DNA of 64,000 bases from Maribrevibacterium harenarium (GCF_006385675.1 NZ_VFRR01000002.1:1-64000); one strand, 5' to 3'; positions 9,145-19,734 are shown, numbered from the stretch's first letter. Made by a program: numbers and translations. The notes: generated by a model not told the origin, from the letters alone.

Positions 9145-12100
9145 ATGTTTAACGCGCTAGAGGTGTTACAACCCAATTTCATTGAGCGTCCACTAAACGA
9201 TCTGTGGCGCAACATCTCGCCACTTTACAGTGTCGACGAAAGCCAATGGTTACAACAACTGTTGCCACTGGCGGAGCCTACCCAGGGACAACTCAACGCC
9301 AGCACCAATGCGGCGACTAAGCTTATCGAACAGGTGCGTAAAGACGATGCCTCCATGTCCATGATTGATGCTCTGTTGCTAGAGTACAGCTTGGATACCA
9401 AAGAAGGCATTCTGCTCATGTGTTTGGCAGAAGCCCTAATGCGCGTTCCAGATAAAGAAACCGCTGATGCCTTTATTAAAGATCGCCTAAGCGTGGCGGA
9501 CTGGGCTTCCCATGCCAAAAACTCCGAGTCCTTCTTCGTCAATGCGTCTACTTGGGGTCTCATGCTGACTGGTAAAGTAGTCACCATGAGCGAAAAGCAA
9601 GACGGTAGTCCAGCCAACTTGATTAACCGTATGGTGAATCGTGTTTCTGAGCCAGTCATCCGCCAAGCCATGAACCAAGCCATGAAGATCATGGGGCACC
9701 AGTTTGTACTAGGCCGTTCTATCAAAGAAGCCTTAGAGCGCGGCAAAAGCTACCGTGATAAAGGTTACACCTATTCCTTCGATATGTTGGGGGAAGCAGC
9801 GCTGACTTCTGCGGATGCGCAAAAATACTTAGACTCTTACTCCCAAGCTATTGATTCTGTTGGTAAAGATACCTACAGCAAAGGCCACCGCCCAACTATC
9901 TCCATCAAACTTTCGGCGTTACACCCTCGCTATGAAGTGGGCAACGAAGAACGTGTCATGACCGAGCTGTTTGCCAGTGTCAAAGGCCTAATCAAACAAG
10001 CACGGGCACTGAACGTGGGTATCACCATCGACGCAGAAGAAGCCGACCGCTTGGAACTTTCCCTAAAACTATTTGAAAAACTTTATCGTGATGAAGGCAC
10101 ACAGGGCTGGGGGCTGTTTGGCCTAGTGGTGCAAGCCTACTCCAAACGCTGTCTACCGGTATTGGCATGGCTTGCTGCCCTCGCGAAAGAGCAAGGAGAT
10201 CGCATCCCACTACGTTTAGTAAAAGGCGCATACTGGGACTCTGAGATCAAGCTTTGCCAACAACGTGGCCTCAACGGCTACCCAGTTTATACCCGTAAAG
10301 AAGCCACTGACGTCTCTTACTTGGCCTGTGCGAAATTCCTTTTGAGCGCACACACTCGCGCCCATATCTTCCCACAGTTTGCTAGCCACAATGCTCACAC
10401 TATCGCGACCATCGCCACTATGGCGGAAGAGCTTGGTGCCAGAACCGATGAATTTGAATTCCAACGTCTTCACGGTATGGGGGATGCCCTTTACAACCGT
10501 CTAATCAAAGATAAAGACGTGTGTGTACGTATTTACGCACCGGTCGGTAGCCATAAAGATTTGCTTCCTTACTTGGTTCGCCGCTTGCTAGAAAATGGTG
10601 CCAACAGCTCTTTCGTACACCGTCTGGTAGATGCCCGCTGCCCAATTTCCGAATTGGTGGGTCACCCAGTCATGACACTGAAAGGCCGTAAAACACTACA
10701 CAACCCGAACATTAATTTGCCAAAAGATATGTTCAGCGACCGTCGCAACTCCTACGGCCCGAACATTGAAATCGAAAGCCAATGGTTCCCTTTCAAAGAG
10801 CAAGTGAATGCCTTTATGGGTCCTGACGTACAGTGGCACGCTCACCCAATCGTAGGCGGACAAAATTTAACGAGCGATACGATTCGTGAAGTGACAAGTC
10901 CCTACGACCGCTCGCAAAAAGTGGGTGAAGTTCAGTGGGGCAATAAAGATATCGTCGACAATGCCATTGAAATGGCCCATGGAGCTTATCCACGCTGGTC
11001 ACAAACACCTGCCGATGAGCGTGCTGCCTGTTTAGAGCGCTTCGCTGATCTCATGGAACAACACTACGCCGAGTTGGTAGCCATCTGTCACCGGGAAGCG
11101 GGTAAAACTATCCAAGACAGTATCGACGAAGTTCGTGAAGCGGTCGATTTCTGTAACTACTACGCGCTACAAGCTCGGAAAAACTTTGGGGCACCGAAAA
11201 CCTTTACCAATTACCTAGGTCAAGAGCAGCAAGCTCGCATGGTAGGTCGTGGGGTGTTCGCTTGTATCAGCCCTTGGAACTTCCCCCTAGCGATTTTCGC
11301 TGGTCAAGTGGTAGCGGCTCTAGCGGCAGGCAATGCGGTAGTATGTAAAGCGGCAGAACAGACTTCTATTATTGCCTTCCGTGCTGTGCAACTGATGCAT
11401 GAAGCCGGCATCCCAGGGGATGTTCTCCACTTCCTACCGGGTAATGGTTCTACCATCGGTTCGCCAATGACCCAACATCCGCTCATCGCTGGTTTGGCCT
11501 TCACGGGTTCCACTGGTACCGCCCAGTTGATTAACCGTACCTTAGCTAGCCGTGGCGTTGGCCCCGTACCTGTTATCGCGGAAACAGGTGGTCAAAACGC
11601 TATGATCATTGACTCCACTTCTCTGCCAGAGCAAGTAGTACGGGATGCGGTACGTTCCGCCTTCGCCTCTGCGGGTCAACGCTGTTCCGCCCTACGGGTC
11701 ATGTTTGTACAAGAAGACATCGCTGATCGGGTGATTCCAATGATCGCTGGCGCTATGAAAGAGCAAACCGTCGGCTTGCCTTACCTACATGAAACCGATG
11801 TCGGCCCAGTAATTGATACCAAAGCACAGAAAGTCTTGTTGGATCACATTGAGGAAATGAAATCCGCTGGCCGCCTGATCGCACAAACCAAACTGCCGGA
11901 ATGGGCCGATAAAGGTACCTTTGTCGCACCAATCGCGTTTGAGATTAGCGGCATTGATCAGCTGAAAGACGAGAAATTCGGCCCGATCATGCACGTGATT
12001 CGCTATAAAGCGAAAGATCTCGACAAGATTATCGACACCATTAACCAGTCTGGCTTCGGCTTAACAATGGGTGTACACAGCCGTAATGAGAGCACTTGTG

Positions 12101-12267
12101 CGCACATTGCTCGCCGCGCCCGTGTCGGTAACCTATACATTAACCGTGACCAAGTAGGTGCTGTGGTTGGGGTACAACCGTTCGGCGGTCAAGGTTTATC
12201 TGGTACTGGTCCAAAAGCCGGTGGCCCCCACTACTTACCTCGTTTTGCTAAAGAACAACTACTTTAA
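9145..12267 (+). CDS. putA: Bifunctional proline dehydrogenase / P5C dehydrogenase PutA
   Basis: Oxidises proline to glutamate in two steps: FAD-dependent proline dehydrogenase, then NAD-dependent glutamate-semialdehyde dehydrogenase. The ATG after GGGAGAATCC was chosen over a TTG seven codons earlier, giving 1040 residues. The proline dehydrogenase barrel spans about 200-480 (RLVKGAYWDSEIKLC); the aldehyde dehydrogenase domain spans about 560-1035 with IAETGGQNAM and the catalytic cysteine in SAGQRCSALR. The N-terminal ribbon-helix-helix repressor domain of E. coli PutA is absent, and the protein stops after the aldehyde dehydrogenase (GLSGTGPKAGGPHYLPRF), where long PutAs continue into a C-terminal domain. 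That domain appears to be the next gene. Confidence 0.95.
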   Translation: MFNALEVLQPNFIERPLNDLWRNISPLYSVDESQWLQQLLPLAEPTQGQLNASTNAATKLIEQVRKDDASMSMIDALLLEYSLDTKEGILLMCLAEALMRVPDKETADAFIKDRLSVADWASHAKNSESFFVNASTWGLMLTGKVVTMSEKQDGSPANLINRMVNRVSEPVIRQAMNQAMKIMGHQFVLGRSIKEALERGKSYRDKGYTYSFDMLGEAALTSADAQKYLDSYSQAIDSVGKDTYSKGHRPTISIKLSALHPRYEVGNEERVMTELFASVKGLIKQARALNVGITIDAEEADRLELSLKLFEKLYRDEGTQGWGLFGLVVQAYSKRCLPVLAWLAALAKEQGDRIPLRLVKGAYWDSEIKLCQQRGLNGYPVYTRKEATDVSYLACAKFLLSAHTRAHIFPQFASHNAHTIATIATMAEELGARTDEFEFQRLHGMGDALYNRLIKDKDVCVRIYAPVGSHKDLLPYLVRRLLENGANSSFVHRLVDARCPISELVGHPVMTLKGRKTLHNPNINLPKDMFSDRRNSYGPNIEIESQWFPFKEQVNAFMGPDVQWHAHPIVGGQNLTSDTIREVTSPYDRSQKVGEVQWGNKDIVDNAIEMAHGAYPRWSQTPADERAACLERFADLMEQHYAELVAICHREAGKTIQDSIDEVREAVDFCNYYALQARKNFGAPKTFTNYLGQEQQARMVGRGVFACISPWNFPLAIFAGQVVAALAAGNAVVCKAAEQTSIIAFRAVQLMHEAGIPGDVLHFLPGNGSTIGSPMTQHPLIAGLAFTGSTGTAQLINRTLASRGVGPVPVIAETGGQNAMIIDSTSLPEQVVRDAVRSAFASAGQRCSALRVMFVQEDIADRVIPMIAGAMKEQTVGLPYLHETDVGPVIDTKAQKVLLDHIEEMKSAGRLIAQTKLPEWADKGTFVAPIAFEISGIDQLKDEKFGPIMHVIRYKAKDLDKIIDTINQSGFGLTMGVHSRNESTCAHIARRARVGNLYINRDQVGAVVGVQPFGGQGLSGTGPKAGGPHYLPRFAKEQLL

Positions 12268-12291
12268 GCGGCCGTATTAGGAGACAAGAAC

Positions 12292-12975
12292 ATGACAATC
12301 GTAAAACCGGTACAAATCCAAGTCGCTAACAAAGTATTCGAAGCATGGGACAAGTTGGGGGTGAAAGGTCGTGCCCAACTATTGGCTCAGGCAGCTGAGA
12401 AATTGCAAGGCGCACAAGCGGGTATGGCGAAGTGGCAGCTGCAAAACGCTGTTGCCGAGATCGGTGACAAATTGGTGCTACAAGGCCCAACTGGCGAAAG
12501 CAACGAGCTGAGCACTCACGGGCGCGGCGCTTTCTTATGCACTAGCGCTCTTGATGGCAATAATGCCGCGGTAGGTTTAGTGGGCGCCGTATTTGCCGCT
12601 CTAGTGGCGGGAAACCCAGTGATCACGGTTGGTCCTACTGGCCAAGCGATTATGGATCTCATCGCGAACCATGTACCCAACGGGGTGATACAAAACGTGG
12701 CTGAGTCAGTACAGGACAGTATCATTGATGATATCGAACTAGCTGGCGTCGCGATTCTTTGTGAACCTGAGCAGGCCAATGAATTGACCCAACGTTTGGC
12801 ACAAAAAGCCGGATTGCTATGTCAATTGGTAAACGAAACCGATGTGGAGAACCTAGGGACGATTGCTGCTCCCCATTTCATTCTGCGCTTTGTGACCGAA
12901 CAAACCATCACCACTAACACCACCGCGATCGGTGGTAACGCGACACTATTGGAATTAGGTAGCTCCGCGGAGTAA
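12292..12975 (+). CDS. Stand-alone PutA C-terminal (aldehyde dehydrogenase superfamily) domain
   Basis: A 227-residue protein 24 bp after putA, same strand, with a good AGGAG site. It has an aldehyde-dehydrogenase-like Rossmann half (VGLVGAVFAALVAGNPVITVG, then HVPNGVIQNVAE) but no catalytic cysteine or glutamate motif. Its end, NTTAIGGNATLLELG, closely resembles the extreme C-terminus of long E. coli-type PutA (NTAAAGGNASLMTIG, from memory). In long PutAs that tail closes over the partner active site and helps channel the intermediate. I infer this is the same domain as a separate subunit. Automated annotation may call it a P5C dehydrogenase, which the missing active site does not support. 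Confidence 0.8.
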   Translation: MTIVKPVQIQVANKVFEAWDKLGVKGRAQLLAQAAEKLQGAQAGMAKWQLQNAVAEIGDKLVLQGPTGESNELSTHGRGAFLCTSALDGNNAAVGLVGAVFAALVAGNPVITVGPTGQAIMDLIANHVPNGVIQNVAESVQDSIIDDIELAGVAILCEPEQANELTQRLAQKAGLLCQLVNETDVENLGTIAAPHFILRFVTEQTITTNTTAIGGNATLLELGSSAE

Positions 12976-13037
12976 AACCTTAGGCGGCAGCCCTGTCTGC
13001 CGCTCTACCATTTTAGGTAGACCCCCTGTTCCTTCGT

Positions 13038-13103
13038 ACTCAGCCTGCGCTCCCGCTAGCTGAGTTTTGCGCCCTCTTTGTCTCTAACAAGAGGGCTTTT
13101 TTT
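13038..13103 (+). terminator. Tandem terminator hairpins after the putA operon
   Basis: The downstream hairpin pairs GCCCTCTT (13071-13078) with AAGAGGGC (13089-13096) and runs into seven T residues, a standard rho-independent terminator. Just before it ACTCAGC (about 13038) pairs with GCTGAGT (about 13059) followed by TTT, a weaker second structure. They end the putA transcript before the convergent oxidoreductase gene. Confidence 0.8.
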
Positions 13104-13106
13104 GCG

Positions 13107-14177
13107 TTAAGCACTAGGGTATTGATATTGCCACGCTAAACGTTGGCCTTGCTCTGCCGACTGCAGTGCTAACTGCATACCATAGACCAACATAGCTGCT
13201 TGCTCATGGGGGACTGGCAAAGGTTGCTGAGTAAGAATGGCATTGGTGAAGGCTTGATAAAACTCTTTGTAAGAACTGTCCGGCAATTCTGCTACTTGAG
13301 CTAAAATCTGGGCGCCATTAGCGCCATCCAGTTCATAGCAAACACTACGCTGTCTCCCTCCCGCCGTTGGAAACTCGGCTTGCCAAGGCATAACACCTTG
13401 GCGTAAGCAATCCTCTTGGGGATCAAGACCAAAGCAGTGCCAGCTTCCACCTTCAAAACGAGCATTAAAGCGACGCATCTCTCCGGCTTCAAATGGGGTA
13501 GAGCCTAATTTAATCCGCGTGTCTGGATAACCCAATTCCAGCTCGAACCAATCGTGGGTTTGTCCTCCTTGCCGCAAAATATCGATACTCGCTTGCAACC
13601 ATTGCGGAGGGCCAAGCAAAGCCAGCGCCTGATCGAGTAAGTGTGGACCTAGATCCCAAAAAATCCCCGTGCCTTCTCCCGGTAATTCACGCCAACGCTG
13701 TTGGGCTTGGGGGCGGAAGCGGTCAAAGCGACTGTCTAGGTGTTTTAATTGCCCTAACTGCTGCGACTGCACTAAGGCTTTGAGGTAGACAAAATCGGCA
13801 TCAAAGCGGCGATTTTGATACACACAGAACTGTACGCCCTGCTGCTTAGCGAGGGCACATAACTGCTCAATTTGCGTCACTTCGGTTACCGACGGTTTTT
13901 CCAACAAAACATGCTTACCAGCAAGTAACGCCTGCTGCGCCTGGGAAAAATGTAGGTGGTTTGGTGTGGTAATCACCAACAAATCCAGATCACCACGGCT
14001 GAGTAACTGATCAAACTGAACAACAACTTCAGTGCCCGGATACAACTGCTCTACTTTGTCACATTGAGAAGAACACACAGCAGCCAATGTCATTTCCGGC
14101 TGATACTGGATAAAAGGGGCGTGGAACACTTGAGCTGACAGGCCGAACCCCACCAACCCGACACGAATCTCAGTCAT
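13107..14177 (-). CDS. Gfo/Idh/MocA-family oxidoreductase (YdgJ-like)
   Basis: A 356-residue NAD(P)-dependent dehydrogenase-like protein. The N-terminal Rossmann motif is VGLVGFGLSAQVFHAPFI, followed by the family signature TTPNHLHFSQAQQALLAGKHVLLEKPS with the lysine of the EKP motif, then YQNRRFDADF and SRFDRFRPQAQQRWRE in the substrate domain. These blocks match E. coli YdgJ, whose substrate is not firmly known. It is transcribed on its own, divergently from the sensor kinase gene and convergent with putA. A sugar or polyol derivative is the likely substrate class for this superfamily; nothing nearby narrows it. Confidence 0.85.
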   Translation of the reverse strand: MTEIRVGLVGFGLSAQVFHAPFIQYQPEMTLAAVCSSQCDKVEQLYPGTEVVVQFDQLLSRGDLDLLVITTPNHLHFSQAQQALLAGKHVLLEKPSVTEVTQIEQLCALAKQQGVQFCVYQNRRFDADFVYLKALVQSQQLGQLKHLDSRFDRFRPQAQQRWRELPGEGTGIFWDLGPHLLDQALALLGPPQWLQASIDILRQGGQTHDWFELELGYPDTRIKLGSTPFEAGEMRRFNARFEGGSWHCFGLDPQEDCLRQGVMPWQAEFPTAGGRQRSVCYELDGANGAQILAQVAELPDSSYKEFYQAFTNAILTQQPLPVPHEQAAMLVYGMQLALQSAEQGQRLAWQYQYPSA

Positions 14178-14426
14178 GATAAATCCCGTTAATAAATAGA
14201 GAATCAGTCGCTAAATAGACTGATATAGGTAATAAATACAGCAATTAGAGCGGCATCTCAAAGAGAATTGGTTTAGTCTGTGTTAGCGATGGGTATAGAG
14301 TAATTTTTGTTTACTTACTTTTTGTAACATTGATGCGATATTTGTTTACACTAACAAACAGGTTACCTAACTCATTTAGTTTATATTTCCACAATTCAAC
14401 TGATCCAAGGTTGGCAAGGACTTACT

Positions 14427-16967
14427 ATGCCGCTTCCAAAATTTCTCTCAGGTATCCGCAGTAAACTCATCAGCATCTTTGTGTTGATCAAAGTTTTACC
14501 ACTCGTGCTATTAGCATGGTTTGCTTGGAGCACCGCTCAACAACTCGGCAACAGTGTCTCTGAGCAGGGCACTAAAATGGCTAGTAACAGTTTAAATACC
14601 GTGGAAGAACTCGGCGCCATTGTAGTGGAAGATGCTATCGCTGCCTTGGATGAAAAATCTCGGGAAGCCATTGAAGCGCAAACCACCTCGATCGCCATTA
14701 ACCTCGCGAACTTTCTTTACGAGCGTGATGCCGATGCGCGCTACGCCGCAAACCTGCCGCGAACAGAGCAGGCCTATCGAGATTTTATCGAGCATATGCA
14801 ACGCCCTATGTATCGGCACGGGGACTGGGAACTGTCTGCCGATGGCAGTCGCTGGCAACCTAAAACAGAAGTGGCTTTAGAGGCCAAAGTTACCCGAGAA
14901 ATTTTGGCTGACAATAACAAAGCCTTCCATGCTCGTGCGCCAGAGTATTTAGGCGAAAAAACCATGCAACCCTTGTTTGTAGAGATGACGTTTGTTGACC
15001 TAAATGGTCAAGAACTGGTGAAAGTCACGCAACAAGGTATTACTTCACCTGAGCTCAAAAACATTGCCAATAAGCGCAACACCTTTTTAGGCGCAGAGAA
15101 CTACTTTAACGACCTGCAAGCATTAGAAGCTGGGGACATATATGTATCCGAAGTCATCGGCGCTTATGTGCCAACCCACATTATTGGTGCCTACTTGCCC
15201 CAACGCCTAGAAAAAGTAGGTAAAGAATTTCTACCTCAAGAATCCGCCTATGCTGGCACCGAAAACCCTGTCGGTAAACACTTCCAAGGCATTGTGCGTT
15301 GGGCAACGCCAGTAATCGAAAACGGTCGTAAAGTTGGCTATGTGACCTTGGCATTAAACCATGATCATATTCGCCAGTTCTCTGATCGAGCTAGCCCTAA
15401 TGAGTCACGCTATACCCCCATATCAGACCCCATCGAGGGGAATTATGCCTTCATTTGGGATAATAAAAGTCGCGCTATTTCCCATCCACGGGATTACATG
15501 ATCGTCGGCTACGATCCACAAACTGGTCAACCAGATACTCCTTGGATGGATGCGCAACTATACGATGAGTGGCAAGCTAGTGGTTTGCCATCCCATGAAT
15601 TTTTAGCCACCGTCGAGCCGTTCCGCAATCAAAGCTTGCAGCTGAAACCAGCCCTAGCACAAGCCAAATCAGGGCACGTGGGGTTAGATTGTCGCTACTT
15701 AAACTTCTCTCCTCAGTGTCATGGCTGGAATGCAGTGACCGAGCACGGTGGCTCCGGCTCCTTTGTGATTTTCTTCTCTGGGTTATGGAAACTGACCACA
15801 GCAGCGGCAATTCCCTATTACACCGGTCAATACGGCAACTCTAAACAAGGGTTTGGTTTTGTCACCATCGGTGCCAATATCGATGATTTCCATAAAGCCG
15901 CTACCGAAAGCGCAGAGAAACTGAATGCTCTGATACAAGAGAAAAACGTTGTCTTCACCCAACAAAGAGACACCCTCATAGATGGTATTAAAGTGAGCTT
16001 AGAAAACGCAGCTTACGGGCTGTGGGGCTCTACCATCGTGATGGTGATCATAGTTATCTTTATCGCATTCTGGATGGCGAATGTCCTTACTGGGCGCATC
16101 ACACCTATGGTAGAAGCGATACGGGCCTTCCAGAAGGGTGAGCGTCAGCGCCGTATTCCGGTAATCTCTAATGATGAAATCGCCGAGCTAAGTCATTCCT
16201 TTAATAAAATGGCGGACTCTGTAGAGTTTTCATTCCAACGTCTTGAAGAAGCCAAAGAGCAAGCTGAACAGGCTAGCCGTGCTAAATCCATGTTCTTAGC
16301 CACCGTTTCCCATGAATTACGCACTCCGTTAAATGGTATCCTTGGCTTCTCCGAATTGCTGAAAGATGAATTGTCGGATAAAGCGGAAGGTGAATATGCC
16401 CGTATCATTCACTCCAGCGGTGAACACTTACTACTACTGGTTAATGAAATCTTAGATTTAGCGAAAATCGAAGCAGGGGCAATGACCTACCAATATCAAG
16501 ATTGGGAAACCCAACCCTTGCTTAAAGAAATGGTGCTCATCCACAAAGCCAGCGCCGAGCAAAATGGTATCGCTTTAGATATAAAATTTGATGACAGCGC
16601 ACCTACGGCGATTCGCACCGATAAAAAGCGCTTAGCACAGTTGATGAACAACTTACTTAGTAATGCGCTTAAGTTTACCGATAAAGGTTCGGTTGCCGTT
16701 CAAGTCTCCGGCAACGAGGGCAATATTGTGATTGCCGTGAAAGACACCGGTATCGGTATCGACCCACAGCATCACCAAGCGATCTTTGAGAAATTTAAAC
16801 AGGTGGAAAATTTCCTAACCCGAGAAAAAGCCGGTACTGGCCTAGGGCTTTCATTAGTCAAAGAACTGGTTGAAAATATGGGTGGTCATATCCAAGTCAC
16901 ATCGGCACTTGGCGAAGGGTCTACCTTTACTTTATATCTCCCCATTGAGGAACAACAGCATGACTGA
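14427..16967 (+). CDS. Membrane sensor histidine kinase with large periplasmic sensor domain
   Basis: An 846-residue kinase. Membrane helix 1 is about 13-34; a periplasmic region of about 490 residues follows, with Cache-like features ([27 protein letters not shown]), then helix 2 (about 532-554), a HAMP segment ending [17 protein letters not shown], a coiled coil, the HisKA H-box [11 protein letters not shown] (His about 629), and an ATPase domain with [16 protein letters not shown] and GTGLGLSL. It lacks its own receiver; the next gene supplies one, overlapping by 8 bases. Cache domains usually bind small organic molecules, but the ligand here is unknown. Two cysteines near the end of the sensor region ([15 protein letters not shown]) could form a disulfide. 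Confidence 0.9.
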   Translation: MPLPKFLSGIRSKLISIFVLIKVLPLVLLAWFAWSTAQQLGNSVSEQGTKMASNSLNTVEELGAIVVEDAIAALDEKSREAIEAQTTSIAINLANFLYERDADARYAANLPRTEQAYRDFIEHMQRPMYRHGDWELSADGSRWQPKTEVALEAKVTREILADNNKAFHARAPEYLGEKTMQPLFVEMTFVDLNGQELVKVTQQGITSPELKNIANKRNTFLGAENYFNDLQALEAGDIYVSEVIGAYVPTHIIGAYLPQRLEKVGKEFLPQESAYAGTENPVGKHFQGIVRWATPVIENGRKVGYVTLALNHDHIRQFSDRASPNESRYTPISDPIEGNYAFIWDNKSRAISHPRDYMIVGYDPQTGQPDTPWMDAQLYDEWQASGLPSHEFLATVEPFRNQSLQLKPALAQAKSGHVGLDCRYLNFSPQCHGWNAVTEHGGSGSFVIFFSGLWKLTTAAAIPYYTGQYGNSKQGFGFVTIGANIDDFHKAATESAEKLNALIQEKNVVFTQQRDTLIDGIKVSLENAAYGLWGSTIVMVIIVIFIAFWMANVLTGRITPMVEAIRAFQKGERQRRIPVISNDEIAELSHSFNKMADSVEFSFQRLEEAKEQAEQASRAKSMFLATVSHELRTPLNGILGFSELLKDELSDKAEGEYARIIHSSGEHLLLLVNEILDLAKIEAGAMTYQYQDWETQPLLKEMVLIHKASAEQNGIALDIKFDDSAPTAIRTDKKRLAQLMNNLLSNALKFTDKGSVAVQVSGNEGNIVIAVKDTGIGIDPQHHQAIFEKFKQVENFLTREKAGTGLGLSLVKELVENMGGHIQVTSALGEGSTFTLYLPIEEQQHD

Positions 16968-17319
16968 ACGTACTGCCCTGGTGGTCGATGACCAATCCAT
17001 CAATCGCCTCTTGGCCTGTACCCTATTACAGCGCCTAGGCTGGCAAGTACAAGAAGCAGATAGCGGTGAAAAGGCATTGGAGCTGGCCGATAAAAATCGC
17101 TATCAACTGATCCTAATGGATATCAGTATGCCCGGTATGTCAGGGGAAGAAGCCTGCGAAAAACTACGTCAGCGGCCGGACATTCAGGCCAAGATTGTGG
17201 CTTATACTGCCCATGCTCAGTCTGAAGACTACGATAAGTTTCTCTCGCTAGGATTTGATGACGTGCTGATCAAACCGTTAAGTCGTCAGCGTTTAGAAGA
17301 AGTGGCGAGCAGCTGTTGA
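16960..17319 (+). CDS. Stand-alone response-regulator receiver domain
   Basis: A 119-residue CheY-like receiver with no output domain. Acidic pocket D10-D11, phospho-acceptor D54 ([13 protein letters not shown]), T83 and K105 (LIKPLS) are all present. The ATG overlaps the last 8 bases of the kinase gene, so the pair is almost certainly translationally coupled and the receiver is the kinase's direct partner. Output must go through protein contacts or a phosphorelay to a partner elsewhere. The unit looks like a hybrid kinase split into two chains. Confidence 0.9.
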   Translation: MTERTALVVDDQSINRLLACTLLQRLGWQVQEADSGEKALELADKNRYQLILMDISMPGMSGEEACEKLRQRPDIQAKIVAYTAHAQSEDYDKFLSLGFDDVLIKPLSRQRLEEVASSC

Positions 17320-17329
17320 TATTACCGCA

Positions 17330-17363
17330 GTAAGTGGGCGGCGACCGATCACCGCCCACTTAC
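17330..17363. terminator. Long perfect hairpin between convergent genes, no T-tract
   Basis: A perfect 12-bp stem (GTAAGTGGGCGG with CCGCCCACTTAC) and a 10-base loop sits between the receiver gene and the end of uvrD. Neither strand has a run of T residues after it, so it may act as an mRNA 3' barrier or a bidirectional weak terminator. Confidence 0.45.
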
Positions 17364-17369
17364 CTCTAG

Positions 17370-19568
17370 CTAGAGTACCTCAAGCTTAGCAAATGAGAGT
17401 ACCAGCCACTTGGTTCCCTCCGTGTCAAAATTTACCTGTACCCGTGCTTGTGGCCCTTGTCCCTCATAGTTAATGACCAAACCTTCCCCAAAAATTGGAT
17501 GACGTACCCGATCTCCCATGGAAATGTTGGTTTGTGGTACTTGATGCCCCTGCATAATACGTTGATTTTGCGCTTGATAGTCGGGACGTTGCAGTGACAC
17601 AGGGCGTGCCACTTGAGAACGTAAGCGTACTTCCTCTAAGCAATCTTCTGGTATCTCACGGATAAAGCGTGAGGGGCTATTGAAGGACTCAGAGCCATGT
17701 AAGCGACGGGATTCTGCATAGGTGATATAGAGCTTTTCCATCGCTCGGGTGATGCCGACATAACATAGGCGACGCTCTTCTGCTAAACGCCCCGGCTCTT
17801 CGAACGACATTTTGCTAGGGAAGAGATTTTCCTCCACACCAGTTAGGAATACTAAGGGAAATTCCAGACCTTTGGCAGAGTGCAAGGTCATCAGCTGTAC
17901 CGAGTCTTGGTATTCATCCGCCTGAGCGTCCCCGGCATCCAACACCGCTTGATCCAAGAAAGCTAACATAGGCGAACTAAACTCTTCATCCGTCTCTGAC
18001 CAACTAAAGCCGCTGGCAGCGCTCACCAATTCCTGTAAGTTCTCGACCCGTGCTTCGCCTTTTTCACCCTTTTCTTTCTCGTGATATGGGATTAATCCGG
18101 CTTCTTGAATAATCTGCTCAAACACATCTCCCAAACCCAAATCCGGAGCTTGTACGGTCTGTGCCATCCCTTGAATCAGCGTCATAAAGGCTTTGATGGC
18201 ATTGGTAGCACGGGCGGGTAAGGTACCGTGGACGACGATTTGCTCGGCAGCCTGCCACATAGAACAGCCTTGATCCCGAGCAATTTCACGAATTGTACCG
18301 ATGCTACGCTCGCCGATGCCACGGGGTGGCACGTTGATCACCCGCTCCATAGCACCATCGTCGTTTGCATCAATCGCCAGACGCGCATAGGCCAACGCAT
18401 TTTTGATCTCTAGACGGTCGTAGAAGCGGTGACCACCATAAATTCGATAGGGTATCTGCTCACGTACCAAACACTCCTCTATCACCCGTGACTGGGCATT
18501 GGAGCGGTACAGAATCGCCATATCGGTTAGAGAGGTCCCTTTGTCACGCCATTTTTTAATGACCTCTAGGATAAAACGGGCCTCGTCCTGTTCATTGAAT
18601 CCGGCATAGACGGAAATCGGCTCTCCGCTCCCGCTATCGGTCCACAGCTCTTTCCCGAGACGATCATCATTGTGCCGAATCAAACCATTCGCCGCTTTTA
18701 GGATGTTTCCGGTGGAACGGTAATTTTGCTCCAAACGAATGGTCTGTACATCAGAGAAATGCTTAGTAAAGTTCTGAATATTCTCGATTTTCGCACCACG
18801 CCAACCGTAAATAGACTGATCATCATCCCCGACCGCCGTAATCGTGCCTTGATCCCCGACCATTACTCTTAGCCAAGCATACTGAATACTGTTGGTATCC
18901 TGAAACTCATCCACCAGTACATGCACAAACCGCTGTTGGTAATGACGTAATAATGCGGGGTTCGTTAACATTAACTCATGGGCGCGTAGCAGTAATTCGC
19001 CAAAATCCAGCAAGCCATTTTTTTCACACGCTTCTTCGTAGTGGTAATACAACTCACGCATACCGTTGGAGAATGGATCGTGGCTATCTGGCACGTGAGC
19101 AGCCCGTCGACCTTCATCCTTTTGGGCATTGATAAACCAAGCCACTTGTTTCGGCGGCCAGCGGGTTTCATCAATACTCATATCCCGCATGATGCGCTTG
19201 ATCAAACGTAGCTGATCGTCACTATCCATGATCTGAAAGTTTTCTTTCAACCCAGCATCACGCCAATGGGCACGTAGCAGACGATGGGCTAAGCCGTGGA
19301 ACGTTCCCACCCACATGCCTTGGGGTGGCACGCCAACCAATTGCTCGATCCGCCCTTGCATTTCCCGGGCGGCTTTATTGGTAAAGGTCACCGCCATCAA
19401 GCTGTAGGGTGACAGCTCGTAGGCGTGCATCAACCAAGCAATACGGTGTACCAGCACCCGGGTTTTACCGGAACCGGCTCCGGCGAGTACTAAACTGTTC
19501 TGTAGCGGGGCCGCGACGGCTTCGCGCTGCTTGTCGTTTAGCGCATCAAGAATAAAAGAAACGTCCAT
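17370..19568 (-). CDS. uvrD: DNA helicase II UvrD
   Basis: Superfamily 1A 3'-5' helicase used in nucleotide excision repair and methyl-directed mismatch repair. The start at MDVSFILDALNDKQREAV copies the E. coli UvrD N-terminus and has an AGGTGG site, so nine upstream codons of the open frame were left out; length 732 residues. Motifs: Walker A LAGAGSGKTRVLVHR, motif II LVDEFQDTN, motif III GDDDQSIYGWRGA, motif IV EQNYRST, motif V TLHSAKGLEFPLVF, motif VI EERRLCYVGITRA. The C-terminal Tudor-like segment (GDRVRHPIFGEGLVI) that contacts RNA polymerase is intact. Single-gene unit, divergent from the small protein gene. Confidence 0.96.
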   Translation of the reverse strand: MDVSFILDALNDKQREAVAAPLQNSLVLAGAGSGKTRVLVHRIAWLMHAYELSPYSLMAVTFTNKAAREMQGRIEQLVGVPPQGMWVGTFHGLAHRLLRAHWRDAGLKENFQIMDSDDQLRLIKRIMRDMSIDETRWPPKQVAWFINAQKDEGRRAAHVPDSHDPFSNGMRELYYHYEEACEKNGLLDFGELLLRAHELMLTNPALLRHYQQRFVHVLVDEFQDTNSIQYAWLRVMVGDQGTITAVGDDDQSIYGWRGAKIENIQNFTKHFSDVQTIRLEQNYRSTGNILKAANGLIRHNDDRLGKELWTDSGSGEPISVYAGFNEQDEARFILEVIKKWRDKGTSLTDMAILYRSNAQSRVIEECLVREQIPYRIYGGHRFYDRLEIKNALAYARLAIDANDDGAMERVINVPPRGIGERSIGTIREIARDQGCSMWQAAEQIVVHGTLPARATNAIKAFMTLIQGMAQTVQAPDLGLGDVFEQIIQEAGLIPYHEKEKGEKGEARVENLQELVSAASGFSWSETDEEFSSPMLAFLDQAVLDAGDAQADEYQDSVQLMTLHSAKGLEFPLVFLTGVEENLFPSKMSFEEPGRLAEERRLCYVGITRAMEKLYITYAESRRLHGSESFNSPSRFIREIPEDCLEEVRLRSQVARPVSLQRPDYQAQNQRIMQGHQVPQTNISMGDRVRHPIFGEGLVINYEGQGPQARVQVNFDTEGTKWLVLSFAKLEVL

Positions 19569-19734
19569 TCCACCTGCCAACAAAAAATTCATCAAATAGA
19601 GGTTGATTTTTAATCAGTTTTGGGCAATTTATACCACTGATATCTGTTTATCTGTCTATTTTGACTTTTTTCACCTGTCGATGACAGTGATCTCTGTATT
19701 TCTGTCGTCGAAATGCTCCAGAGAGGAAAAAACG

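Noticed and set aside
9225-9746. 173-codon open frame on the minus strand
   Set aside because: Antisense to the conserved N-terminal part of PutA; composition is that of a shadow frame.
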